From JANPCX01 sp050916095 (lineage in GTDB: Bacteria; Pseudomonadota; Gammaproteobacteria; Burkholderiales; Burkholderiaceae_C), in NCBI GenBank assembly GCA_050916095.1, contig CP050901.1, forward strand, positions 1,054,001 to 1,118,000: a stretch of 64,000 bases of DNA, given 5' to 3'. The notes beneath the pieces are model-generated. The model was not told the origin of the DNA. It did no database searches and was given only the letters and a program-made list of their open reading frames with translations. The number at the start of each line of letters is the position of its first letter. The first letter of the stretch is position 1. Positions 1-8,599 of the stretch are shown here, piece by piece. Made by a program: the position numbers and the translations under genes.

Positions 1-203
1 CGGCTGTCTTGTCGCAGCCACTGCAGTATGCCGCGAACCGCCTCAGGGGCCCCGGCCAAAAATAAGTTGATGCCCTCCGCCGCCAACAGTACCGTCCCCC
101 GCAGTCGTCGGCTCGACGCCTCGGACTTGATGCGTTCACACAGGGTGTCAGTGTCGTCCAGTTGGACAAAAAGGTAGGCGGAAATATTCAGTACGGTTTT
201 CAC
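1..203 (-). CDS. trhO: tRNA uridine(34) hydroxylase TrhO, N-terminal part (cut by window edge)
   Basis: Reading the minus strand from a GTG at 203 gives 67 residues beginning MKTVLNISAYLFVQLDD and containing LLAAEGINLFLAGAPEAV. This matches the start of the TrhO/YceA (formerly UPF0176) rhodanese-like family, which hydroxylates uridine 34 of certain tRNAs. Only the N-terminal ferredoxin-like part is present. The rhodanese domain with its catalytic cysteine lies beyond the left edge. The gene is divergent from dnaE with about 60 bp between them. The GTG start is supported by family alignment only, since no strong ribosome binding site is visible. Confidence 0.8.
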   Translation of the reverse strand, partial: MKTVLNISAYLFVQLDDTDTLCERIKSEASSRRLRGTVLLAAEGINLFLAGAPEAVRGILQWLRQDS

Positions 204-266
204 GCGGGGGATTCTATTCGCCGGGTTGTCGATATCACAGGCAGGGCAGCCTCCTAAAATCACCCG

Positions 267-3200
267 ATGACCTTCGTTCACCTGCGCACCCATACCGAGT
301 TTTCTGTTGTTGATGGCACCTTGCGTGTGGATGATGCCGTCTCGCGTGCAGCTGCTGATGGCCAAGTGGCTTTGGCCATCACCGACCTGAACAATTTGTT
401 TGCCACCGTCAAGTTTTACGGCAAGGCGCGGAAGGCGGGCGTCAAGCCGCTGATCGGGGCTGATGTGTGGTTGCAGCCTCAAGGAGACGAGAAACAGCCT
501 TCACGCCTGCTGCTTCTGGTGCAAAACAAACAGGGTTACCTCAACCTGTGCGAATTGCTGTCGCGCGCGTGGCTGTCCAACCAACAGCGCAGCCACGCGT
601 GGTTGGAGTGGGACTGGCTTGAACAGCTCAGCGGCGGTTTGATTGCGCTCTCGGGTGCCGACATGGGGGCCATAGGCCAAGCCTTGTTAGGCCGTGATGT
701 CGAACGCGCACACACCTTGGCGCAGCGGCTCAGCGCCTTGTTCCCGCAGCGTTTCTATATGGAGCTACAACGTGCTGGCTTGCCCGGACAGGAAGCCCAT
801 GTGCGCGCAGCAGCCAAGCTCGCCTCCGCCTTGCAATTGCCCGTGGTGGCGACGCACCCCGTTCAATTTGCTGAGCCCGACGACTTTGAAGCCCACGAGG
901 CCCGCGTCTGTGTGGCCGAGGGCGAAACACTCACCAACCCGCGTCGCGTCAAACATTTCACACGCGAGCAATACTTCAAAACACAGGCCCAAATGGAGGC
1001 GCTGTTTGAAGACATTCCAACCGCCATCACCAACACCGTCGAGATCGCCAAACGTTGCAACCTGAGCCTGGTGCTGGGCAAGCCGCAGTTGCCCGACTTC
1101 GCCACGCCGCTGCAAAACGGCAGCCCGATGCCCATGGCGGACTACTTTCACCTCGCTTCGCATGAAGGGTTGGAAGAACGCTTGCGTCAGCTTTACCCTG
1201 ACGCTGCTGAGCGCGAAAAACAAAAGCCGCGTTACGTGGAGCGCCTGGACTTTGAGATCCAGACCATCTTGAAGATGGGATTCCCGGGTTACTTCCTGAT
1301 CGTGGCCGACTTCATCATCTGGGCCAAAAGCCATGGCTGTCCGGTGGGCCCTGGCCGGGGTTCGGGCGCAGGCTCACTCGTGGCCTATGCACTCAAGATC
1401 ACCGACCTCGACCCGCTACGCTACAACCTGCTGTTCGAGCGTTTCTTGAACCCGGACCGGGTCTCCATGCCCGACTTCGACATCGACTTTTGCCAAGCCA
1501 ACCGCGACCGCGTGATCGACTATGTGAAGCAAAAGTACGGGCGCGACGCCGTCAGCCAGATTGCCACCTTCGGCACCATGGCTGCCAAAGCCGCGCTGCG
1601 TGATGTGGGCCGCGTGCTGGGCATGGGTTATGGGCATGTGGACGGGATTGCAAAGCTCGTCCCTGCGCCGCCCGGAAAATCGGTCACCTTGGCGCGTGTG
1701 CCTGAGCAGCCGGATCCCGGCCTCATCTATGCCCGCAAAGAGTCGCCCGAGATCGAGCAGCGCGAAAAGAACGAAGAAGAGGTCGCTGAACTCTTGAGCC
1801 TGGCCATGCGCTTAGAGGGCGTCACCCGCAACATCGGCATGCACGCAGGGGGCGTGTTGATTGCGCCGGGCAAGATCACCGACTTCTGCCCGCTCTACAT
1901 GCAACCCGGCAGCGACAGCGCGGTGAGCCAGTTTGACAAAGATGATGTCGAGTCCATTGGCCTGGTCAAGTTCGACTTCTTGGGCCTGGCCACACTCACC
2001 ATTTTGGAGATGGCCAAGGACTTCATCCGTGCCCGCCACACGGACCAAAAAGACTTCGTGCTGGAGGGCATTCCGCTGAACGACCGCGCGGCGTATCAGC
2101 TGATGAGCGAGGGCAAAACGGTTGCCGTGTTCCAGCTTGAAAGTTCGGGCATGCAGCGCATGCTCAAAGACGCCAAACCCAGCGTCTTTGAGGACATCAT
2201 TGCCCTGGTGGCGCTCTACCGCCCCGGCCCCATGGACTTGATCCCCACGTTTTGCGCCCGCAAACATGGCCGTGAAGAGGTGGAGTACCCGCACCCTTTG
2301 ATGCGCGAGGTGCTCGAAGAAACCTACGGCATCATGGTCTACCAAGAGCAGGTGATGCAGGTGGCGCAGCGCCTGGGTGGTTACTCGCTCGGCGGCGCCG
2401 ACTTGCTGCGCCGGGCCATGGGCAAAAAGAAGCTGGAAGAAATGGTGGCCCACCGCGCCACCTTTGCCGAAGGTGCCGCCAAGAACAACATTCCCGAGCC
2501 CAAGGCGAACGAAATTTTCGACTTGATGGAGAAGTTCGCGGGCTACGGCTTCAACAAGTCGCACGCAGCAGCCTACGCTCTTTTGGCCTACCAGACGGCC
2601 TGGCTCAAGGTGCACTACCCCGCCGAATTCACCGCTGCCAACATGAGCGTGGCGCTGGACGACACCGACAAGCTCAAAATTTTCCACGACGACGCGCTGG
2701 CCTTGGGCCAGCGTTTTGAGCCGCCCAACATCAACACCGGCACCAGCTTGTTCGAGCCCGTGGCCGATGGCGTGGTGCGTTATGGGCTGGCAGCGGTCAA
2801 GGGCACGGGCCAAAGTGCGGTCGAGGCCATCGTCGCGGCGCGGCAGGAGGGCGGCCCTTTCAAATCGTTGTTTGATTTTTGTGCGCGTGTGGACCGGAGT
2901 CGCATCAACAAACGGTCGGTGGAGGCCCTCATCAAAGCCGGTGCCTTTGATTCGCTGCACCCTGACCGAGCGTCATTGGTGGCCAGCATCGGTTTGGCTT
3001 TTGAATATGGCGACACCCAGGCCGCCCATGCCGATCAAGGCGGGCTGTTTGACTTTGACGATGCCCATGGTGCCTCCACCCAGGAGCCCGATTTGGTGAG
3101 CACCCCGCCCTGGAGCATCAAAGAACGCCTGACCCACGAGAAAGCCGCCCTCGGCTTTTACCTGTCCGGCCACATGTTCGACCAAAGCGCTGAGGAAGTG

Positions 3201-3776
3201 CGCCGCTTCGTCAAACGCAAAATCGCCGACCTGATCGACACCCGCGAGCCGCAACTGCTGGCCGGCATCGTCAGCGACCTGCGTGTGATCAACGGCCAGC
3301 GTGGCCGCGTCGCCATCTTCAAGCTTGACGACAAAAGCGAGCCCATCGAGTCCGTCGTCAGTGAAGACCTGCTCAACGCCAACAAAGACCTGCTCAAAGA
3401 CGACGAACTTCTCATCGTGCAAGGCAAGGTGCAGCCCGACCGCTTCTCCGGTGGCGTGCGCCTGAACGTCACCGGGCTGTGGGATTTGCCCACTGCACGC
3501 TGCCGTTTCGGCAAGTACCTGCGCATCGCTGTCAACGGCAGCGCACCGCCGGTGGCTGAGTTGCTGCGTGACCACCCGGCGCGGCGCGTGAACACTGAAC
3601 AAGGGATGGTGTCACAGGGGGTGTCGGTGAGGCTGCAATTGCATCGACCCAACGTCGCGGCTGAAATTGATCTTGGAGAGGACGCGCGTTTTTTCCCCAG
3701 CGACCAAGCCTTGGACGACTGGCGTGCTTGTGCGTATGCAGGTCAGGCACAGATGGTTTACGAGGGCGCTAACTGA
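267..3776 (+). CDS. dnaE: DNA polymerase III alpha subunit
   Basis: The 1169-residue product is the replicative polymerase catalytic subunit, of normal length for the DnaE1 class. The N-terminal PHP domain starts at HLRTHTEFSVVDGTLR. The polymerase core has GPGRGSGAGSLVAYAL and the metal-binding PDFDIDF motif at about residues 402-408 (D403, D405, D407). FDFLGLATLT follows, then the helix-hairpin-helix and OB-fold regions (LLAGIVSDLRVINGQRGRVAIF). It acts at the replication fork with DnaQ and the beta clamp. The ATG at 267 gives the family N terminus. It is transcribed away from trhO and precedes the patatin gene by about 60 bp. No defects are seen. Confidence 0.98.
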   Translation: MTFVHLRTHTEFSVVDGTLRVDDAVSRAAADGQVALAITDLNNLFATVKFYGKARKAGVKPLIGADVWLQPQGDEKQPSRLLLLVQNKQGYLNLCELLSRAWLSNQQRSHAWLEWDWLEQLSGGLIALSGADMGAIGQALLGRDVERAHTLAQRLSALFPQRFYMELQRAGLPGQEAHVRAAAKLASALQLPVVATHPVQFAEPDDFEAHEARVCVAEGETLTNPRRVKHFTREQYFKTQAQMEALFEDIPTAITNTVEIAKRCNLSLVLGKPQLPDFATPLQNGSPMPMADYFHLASHEGLEERLRQLYPDAAEREKQKPRYVERLDFEIQTILKMGFPGYFLIVADFIIWAKSHGCPVGPGRGSGAGSLVAYALKITDLDPLRYNLLFERFLNPDRVSMPDFDIDFCQANRDRVIDYVKQKYGRDAVSQIATFGTMAAKAALRDVGRVLGMGYGHVDGIAKLVPAPPGKSVTLARVPEQPDPGLIYARKESPEIEQREKNEEEVAELLSLAMRLEGVTRNIGMHAGGVLIAPGKITDFCPLYMQPGSDSAVSQFDKDDVESIGLVKFDFLGLATLTILEMAKDFIRARHTDQKDFVLEGIPLNDRAAYQLMSEGKTVAVFQLESSGMQRMLKDAKPSVFEDIIALVALYRPGPMDLIPTFCARKHGREEVEYPHPLMREVLEETYGIMVYQEQVMQVAQRLGGYSLGGADLLRRAMGKKKLEEMVAHRATFAEGAAKNNIPEPKANEIFDLMEKFAGYGFNKSHAAAYALLAYQTAWLKVHYPAEFTAANMSVALDDTDKLKIFHDDALALGQRFEPPNINTGTSLFEPVADGVVRYGLAAVKGTGQSAVEAIVAARQEGGPFKSLFDFCARVDRSRINKRSVEALIKAGAFDSLHPDRASLVASIGLAFEYGDTQAAHADQGGLFDFDDAHGASTQEPDLVSTPPWSIKERLTHEKAALGFYLSGHMFDQSAEEVRRFVKRKIADLIDTREPQLLAGIVSDLRVINGQRGRVAIFKLDDKSEPIESVVSEDLLNANKDLLKDDELLIVQGKVQPDRFSGGVRLNVTGLWDLPTARCRFGKYLRIAVNGSAPPVAELLRDHPARRVNTEQGMVSQGVSVRLQLHRPNVAAEIDLGEDARFFPSDQALDDWRACAYAGQAQMVYEGAN

Positions 3777-3834
3777 CCGCCAGATAGGGTACACACCGTG
3801 TTCGCGCAGCGCTCGCAGCGTGAATAATGCCCCT

Positions 3835-5097
3835 ATGCAAGGCACCCCACCTTCCCCTCATCGCACAGGCCTGATTCTGACAGGGGGTGGGGCGCGAGCG
3901 GCCTACCAGGTGGGGGTCCTCAAAGCCATTGATCGTATTCGGCGTGACTGCAATGCATCGGGTGCCAACCCCTTCCCTGTGATTGCAGGCACCTCAGCAG
4001 GAGCCATTAACGCAGCGTCGCTGGCTTGCAATGCGGACCAGTTCGAGGCCTCAGTGCAAGGTTTGGTCGATGTTTGGAGTCATTTCCACGCAGACCAGGT
4101 TTACCTCTCCGATTCTCTTGGCGTGGTGCGCACAGGTGCGCGCTGGCTCACCATGATGTCCATAGGCTGGATGGTGGCGCGTTGGCGCAAGTTGCGGCCC
4201 AAGTCGCTACTGGACAACAGCCCGCTGCGCGACCTTTTGAACAAACTGGTGCCCGTGCATCGGCTGCCTGATTTGATGCGCGAAGGCCACTTGCATGCCT
4301 TGGCGGTCACGGCGTCGAGTTATGGTTCAGGGCAGCACGTGACCTTCTATGATGCGGTGGAGCCCATCGCTCCTTGGACGCGTTCCCAGCGGCTGGCTGT
4401 GCCTGACGCAATCACGGTGGATCACCTGCTCGCCTCGGCCGCCATCCCCTTTGTTTTTCCTGCCATTTCGTTGGCCATTCATGGTCGCAACGAGTTTTTC
4501 GGTGACGGATCCATGCGCCAGTCCGCACCGATCTCACCCGCAGTTCATCTTGGCGCTGAACGAATTTTGGTGATCGGTGCGGGGCGCATGCACGAACCGA
4601 CCGCCGCATCTGAGGCGCGGTCTGGCAGCGACGAATACCCCAATATTGCCCAAATTGCGGGCCATGCACTGTCAAGCATTTTTCTGGATGCACTGGCCGT
4701 GGACGTAGAACGCTTGCAACGCATCAACAACACCTTGTCCATGCTGCCGCCCGAGGTGCGCGCACGCAGCAACCTCAAACCGATCGAGGTGCTCGTCATC
4801 GCCCCCAGCCAACGCCTGGACGACATCGCCACCCGCCATTTGCATTGCCTTCCCCCGGCCGTGCGCGGTTTATTGCGTGGTGTGGGTGTATCAGGTGAGG
4901 GCCGAGCCGCCCGTGGTGCGGCGCTGGCCAGCTACTTGTTGTTCGAAGCGCCCTACACCCAAGAACTCCTGGCACTGGGCGAAGCCGACACCCTGTCCCG
5001 CCGCGACGAGGTGGTGAAGTTTTTCGGCTGGGAACGCCGCAACCGTGATCGAGGGCCACGAACGGGGGCAGAGTTTCGGACCAAGGCGTTGGAGTGA
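3835..5097 (+). CDS. Patatin-like phospholipase
   Basis: The product is about 420 residues starting MQGTPPSPHRTGLILTGGG; a GTG five codons upstream (3820) is also possible. The longest frame would begin inside dnaE and has no family support there. Patatin-fold signatures are present: an oxyanion glycine loop GGGAR at residues 17-21, the nucleophile elbow GTSAG with Ser54, and the catalytic Asp in DGS (D224). The dyad arrangement indicates an acyl hydrolase acting on phospholipids or neutral lipids. No signal peptide is seen, so it is likely cytoplasmic or peripheral. Its substrate cannot be told from sequence. Confidence 0.9.
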   Translation: MQGTPPSPHRTGLILTGGGARAAYQVGVLKAIDRIRRDCNASGANPFPVIAGTSAGAINAASLACNADQFEASVQGLVDVWSHFHADQVYLSDSLGVVRTGARWLTMMSIGWMVARWRKLRPKSLLDNSPLRDLLNKLVPVHRLPDLMREGHLHALAVTASSYGSGQHVTFYDAVEPIAPWTRSQRLAVPDAITVDHLLASAAIPFVFPAISLAIHGRNEFFGDGSMRQSAPISPAVHLGAERILVIGAGRMHEPTAASEARSGSDEYPNIAQIAGHALSSIFLDALAVDVERLQRINNTLSMLPPEVRARSNLKPIEVLVIAPSQRLDDIATRHLHCLPPAVRGLLRGVGVSGEGRAARGAALASYLLFEAPYTQELLALGEADTLSRRDEVVKFFGWERRNRDRGPRTGAEFRTKALE

Positions 5098-5284
5098 GCT
5101 GTCACCGCTTGCTTGGGGGCCTTGTCATCGGTCAATGTGTTTGCGGCTGCAAGGGTTCGTCGAACGAATTGAGCCAAAACCTTTGTGATGGCGTCGCTGG
5201 CAGGCAAGTCTGTGAGCACGCCCACCTCCGGGCCTTGTTGGCGCAGCATCAAGTAGGCGAGTTGCTTGTTCGCGTCGCATTCCC

Positions 5285-5991
5285 TTATTTGCGTCCTTGC
5301 ATCACCGCGGCGAGCATCAAGGCTGCTGCGCCCGCCGCCGCAAAGAGGTGTTTCAGCGGATGGCTGCCCATCAAGTGCAGTATTTCCATGGTGGCGTGGT
5401 CGCCCACCTCCAGCACCTTGGCGATGGCATAAAGGCCTAACGCCCACCACGCGGCGCTGGCCGGGATCGCATGGGGGTGCTGGGCGGGCAGCTTCATGCA
5501 AAACAACAAGGGAACGAGCAGCATGGGCAAGAACTGCACAAACAAGTAGGGTCGCAGGTCGCCGCCGGGTAGCGAGCCTTGTGGGGCCAATGTCCACCAC
5601 CACCAGGCCACGCTGAGGGTCGAAAACACCATGGCGGAGCCCAGAAACCAGCCGCTACCAAAACGCGGGTGAACACGCTCGGCGAGCAAGGCCAAACTGA
5701 GGCTGGCACAGGCCCAGGCGATGGGCAGGCGGTCCCACAGCAGGGTGGCATTGGTGGGTGCCCAGTGGTAATAGGCGGATCCGAAACAGGTGCATGCGAT
5801 GGCCAGGGCAAATACACACCAGGCGTGAAAACTGGGGCTGCTCGTGCTGGGATGAGGTGAGTGTCGTGCGCGCTGTTGCCACAGTGCTGACAGGCCCCAA
5901 ATTCCAATCCACAAGAAGGGCAAATTGCTCAGCACATTGGCTGCATTGGGTATGCCCCACAGTGCGTCTACGTCGGCAAAGTGGTGGTAAC
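5285..5991 (-). pseudogene. Ceramidase-like membrane protein, 3' part of IS-interrupted gene
   Basis: From YHHFADVDALWGIPNAANVL onward this frame encodes a polytopic membrane protein of the alkaline ceramidase type. It shows CFGSAYYHWAP, LLWDRLPIAW and a late SHPLKHLFAA motif, the Ser/Asp/His residues expected for the family's zinc-dependent hydrolase site. The first codons are missing because an IS3-family element sits at 5992-7285. Joining 5988 to the minus-strand sequence ending at 7286, and counting the AAC target duplication once, restores one uninterrupted 281-codon frame with no other lesion. The ATG-started frame reading out of the IS (from 6130) adds about 47 foreign residues and is probably not functional. 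Family assignment is from motifs only. Confidence 0.75.
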
Positions 5992-6027
5992 TGACCTTGC
6001 CTCTGTAATCCGTATCCCATAACCGAG

Positions 6028-6924
6028 TCACGAATTGGCTTGCATGGCCTGGGCCGCAAACCAGCTTTGCTCGAACTGCATCGGACTGACATAGGCCAGA
6101 GTCGAGTGCAGCCGGGCTTGGTTGTACCAAAGCAGCCAGGCCATGACCTCGTCTTTGGCTTGCCGCCTGGTTTCAAAGCGCTGCCCATGTAGGCGTTCTA
6201 CCTTCAGTGACCCGAACAAGGTCTCGCTGCACGCATTGTCCCAACAGTTGCCCCGCCTGCTCATGGACGCCTGAATTCCGTACTCACTGAGCACGTCCCT
6301 GAAGTCTTGGCTTGCGTATTGACTGCCTCTGTCGCTGTGGAAGATCAGCCCTGCGCCTTTGTCTGGATGTCGCTTGAACCATGCCATGCGCAGCGCATCA
6401 ATGACGATGTCGCGTGTCATGTCTTGCCGCAAGCTCCAGCCCACCACTTGACGGCTGAAGAGGTCAATCACCACTGCCAGGTACAGCCAGCCCTCTTGGG
6501 TGTCGATGTAGGTGATGTCCCCCGCCCACACCTTGTCAGGCTCTTGAACGTTGAATTGCCGCTCCAGCAGGTTGGGTGCAATCGGCAAATCATGTTTGCT
6601 GTCGGTGGTGATCTTGAATCTGCGTTTGCCTTTGGCGCGAATGCCGTGCAATTGCATGAGCTTTTGCACCCGGTCTTTGCCCACCCGGATGCCGCGTGCC
6701 AGCAGTTCTTTCCACATGCGAGGCCAGCCGTAGCTGGCCCTGACCTGGGCGTGAATTGCTTTGATGTGTACCAGCAAGGCGTCATCACTGAGGTGGCGTC
6801 GTTGCGCCGCACTGGCCCGCCGCAGGAAGTGCTCGTGATACCCAGCCACGCTGACACGCAGAACCCGGCACTGCACAGAGATTGGCCACACCCGCCGGTG
6901 GCTTTGTATGAAGGCGTACTTCAC
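6028..6924 (-). CDS. IS3-family transposase OrfB
   Basis: The 298-residue product has the retroviral integrase-type core. The DDE triad is visible as WAGDITYIDT, FHSDRGSQYAS and the Glu in NACSETLFGSLKVE. An HTH-like N-terminal region (RVLRVSVAGYHEHFLRR) precedes it. The frame starts at a GTG whose last bases overlap the orfA stop (GTGA, 4-nt overlap). Coupled initiation is therefore possible as well as the programmed frameshift usual in IS3 elements. It catalyses excision and insertion of the surrounding element. Confidence 0.95.
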   Translation of the reverse strand: MKYAFIQSHRRVWPISVQCRVLRVSVAGYHEHFLRRASAAQRRHLSDDALLVHIKAIHAQVRASYGWPRMWKELLARGIRVGKDRVQKLMQLHGIRAKGKRRFKITTDSKHDLPIAPNLLERQFNVQEPDKVWAGDITYIDTQEGWLYLAVVIDLFSRQVVGWSLRQDMTRDIVIDALRMAWFKRHPDKGAGLIFHSDRGSQYASQDFRDVLSEYGIQASMSRRGNCWDNACSETLFGSLKVERLHGQRFETRRQAKDEVMAWLLWYNQARLHSTLAYVSPMQFEQSWFAAQAMQANS

Positions 6925-7220
6925 GTCGATCCCTTTGCAAAGTACGCCGTGGCCTTTTCCAGGATGTCGCGCTCCATCTTGACCCGCGCCAGCTCTGCCC
7001 TCAAGCGGCTGATCTCCATTTGTTCGCTGCTTACCTTGACCCGGCTGTCAGCGCCCTTGAGTTTGCCTTCGCGGTGCGCTTTGATCCAGTTGAACAGCGT
7101 CTGCTCAACCACCCCAAGCGTCCTGGCCGCTGCCGCCATGCTTTGGCCGCCTTCCACCAGCCGCACCGCCTCGAACTTGAACTCCTGCGTGTACCTCGCC
7201 CTTTTGGCTCTCTTCGTCAT
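6921..7220 (-). CDS. IS3-family transposase OrfA (HTH protein)
   Basis: The 99-residue protein begins MTKRAKRARYTQEFKFEAVR. It has an HTH_Tnp_1-type helix-turn-helix (GGQSMAAAARTLGVVEQTLFNWI) followed by a leucine-rich coiled coil (EQMEISRLRAELARVKMERDILEKA). This is the standard OrfA architecture for binding the IS ends and pairing with OrfB. It overlaps orfB by 4 nt within the same element. Confidence 0.95.
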   Translation of the reverse strand: MTKRAKRARYTQEFKFEAVRLVEGGQSMAAAARTLGVVEQTLFNWIKAHREGKLKGADSRVKVSSEQMEISRLRAELARVKMERDILEKATAYFAKGST

Positions 7221-7285
7221 TTCCGCTCTCCTTTGCTTGCGATTGAATCACTCAGCAAGGGATACGGTTTTCGGGGGCAAGGTCA

Positions 7286-7427
7286 AACTGACCCACTGCT
7301 CAATTGGGCCGTGCAGCCAAAGGAACAGTGCAAGGGTCAGGGGCGCTGCCCACAGCGCCATGAGACGGTTCAGTGCGGGGCGTGAAGAGGGTTCACGTGT
7401 TATTCGTTTGGGGGGTGGCTGAGGCAT
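7286..7427 (-). pseudogene. Ceramidase-like membrane protein, 5' part of IS-interrupted gene
   Basis: This minus-strand segment reads from an ATG at 7427 (MPQPPPKR...), or from a second in-frame ATG at 7361 (MALWAAPLTLALFLWLHG). It continues to EQWVS, where the IS3 element interrupts codon 48. The hydrophobic stretch is the first membrane helix of the protein whose remainder lies at 5285-5991. The frame is continuous across the reconstructed junction. The fragment is too short to appear in an ordinary ORF call. Confidence 0.75.
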
Positions 7428-7594
7428 GTTGGATGGGCATGATGGTGAACAAGGCCACCATCTTCAAACCCCAAACCAAAATCGGCAAGCATTTGTGCTC
7501 GCGTATTCCCAATTGCAACGAGCGGTACCGCCCGTTGCACTTTTGGCCTCGAGCGGCAAGTCTGGTGCCCCACTCGAATCGCAGCCACTTGGAC

Positions 7595-8383
7595 TCAATT
7601 CAACGAGTACATCACGCCGTCTATGAAGATGTACTTGGGCTTGTTTGGATCGGCCACAACCACACGTTCTTCTTTGCTGCCGTCTTCGTAAGTGATGCGC
7701 AACATGTGGCCGTTGATCGTGTAAGTGCCTCGATTGTTTGGCGTCGTGGTGAAGGCGCTGACATTCGCGCTGTTGCCGACGTTGTACCCGCCTCGGGCCA
7801 CAGCGCCGACATTGGTGAAGGTGTACTTGTCTGATGCGATGATGCTCAAACCAAATGAAGCGGTGGATGAAACGCTCAGCGACTCGTACACGCCAGCCAA
7901 CCGGGTATTGCCGACAGCTTTGGGCATGATGTTGGCGGCTGTGATGGTTTTCCAACTCCCATTGCTTTGCAGTACCTGCACGTCGGCACCGCTTTGACGC
8001 CATTGGCTCCAAAGGGCCGGGAACTTGCTGCGGTGGGCGTCCAATCCGGCGGGGTAAATCAAGCCGGTGGTGTCGCTCAGCGCCCCCCCGTTTTTGAATA
8101 GTGCAACAGGGAAGACTTCAAGGTACACACTACCCAAGGCAGTGAGTTTTAGCCGAGAGTCGACAGCAAATGAAACGATGGATTCGGCCACTGGGTCCAC
8201 TTGTGCCGTTGGCGCCCCTGTGGTCGATGGGGGCGTGTTTGTAGTCGGCGTGGTCGGTGTCGTGGGGGTGATGGCCGGATCAACGGTGCTCGTTTCGTCA
8301 CTGCCCCCTCCGCCGCAAGCGCCGAGTGCAAGAGTGGTGCTCAGGACGAGCACTTTGAGGTAAGGCAGATTTCGTGTGTTCAT
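7595..8383 (-). CDS. Putative lipoprotein of unknown function
   Basis: The ATG at 8383 is preceded by AGGGGAGTC at good spacing and gives 262 residues; the longer frame upstream is unsupported. A lipoprotein signal ends in the lipobox LALGAC, followed by a Gly-rich and then Thr/Pro-rich linker (TPTTPTTPTTNTPP). This architecture suits an envelope-anchored protein with a flexible tether. The mature part (FAVDSRLKLTALGSVYLEVF...) ends YIFIDGVMYSLN, and I do not recognise a family. It is divergent from gspA, about 215 bp away. Function unknown. Confidence 0.8.
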   Translation of the reverse strand: MNTRNLPYLKVLVLSTTLALGACGGGGSDETSTVDPAITPTTPTTPTTNTPPSTTGAPTAQVDPVAESIVSFAVDSRLKLTALGSVYLEVFPVALFKNGGALSDTTGLIYPAGLDAHRSKFPALWSQWRQSGADVQVLQSNGSWKTITAANIMPKAVGNTRLAGVYESLSVSSTASFGLSIIASDKYTFTNVGAVARGGYNVGNSANVSAFTTTPNNRGTYTINGHMLRITYEDGSKEERVVVADPNKPKYIFIDGVMYSLN

Positions 8384-8599
8384 GTTTTCAGACTCCCCTG
8401 ACATTATTTGATGTGAATGAGTAAATGCCACTATCCCAAGGGGTGGTGTCGTGGCGCCATGAGTAACCAAAAGCAAAAAGCCGCTTCTGTTCCAAGTGAC
8501 GTTTCTGTGTGAGCAAGATTGATCGTGCCGAAGCAAAGCGCCGAGTTTTGTTCAGTCGTCCAGGCTTGGATAGACTCGGCACCTCGTTACCCTGTCGCC

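Larger units (their letters stand above)
5992..7285 (-). mobile_element. Complete IS3-family insertion sequence (1294 bp)
   Basis: The ends are 27-bp imperfect inverted repeats matching at 23 of 27 positions. Both begin TGACCTTGCC and finish CCGTATCCC, at 5992-6018 and 7259-7285. A 3-bp direct repeat AAC flanks the element (5989-5991 and 7286-7288), the duplication size usual for IS3 elements. It carries overlapping orfA and orfB on the minus strand. Both frames are open and the DDE triad is intact, so it looks potentially active and recently inserted. It disrupts a ceramidase-like gene. Confidence 0.93.

Noticed and set aside
1812..2960. 382-codon minus-strand frame inside dnaE
   Set aside because: It is fully antiparallel to dnaE and has no recognisable motif. 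Long antisense frames are common in GC-rich coding DNA.
3667..3834. Longer patatin-like product starting inside dnaE
   Set aside because: The extra 56 residues overlap dnaE coding sequence and lie before the first patatin motif. The ATG at 3835 gives the usual N terminus.
5098..5284. Possible small gene between the patatin and ceramidase-like genes
   Set aside because: The minus-strand frame reads continuously only by overlapping both neighbours. It has no start with a ribosome site and no recognisable product.
5285..6130. Open 281-codon frame for the ceramidase-like protein starting inside the IS3 element
   Set aside because: The first 47 or so codons are IS sequence with no family match. 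The true 5' end is on the far side of the element. The equal length (281) is a coincidence.
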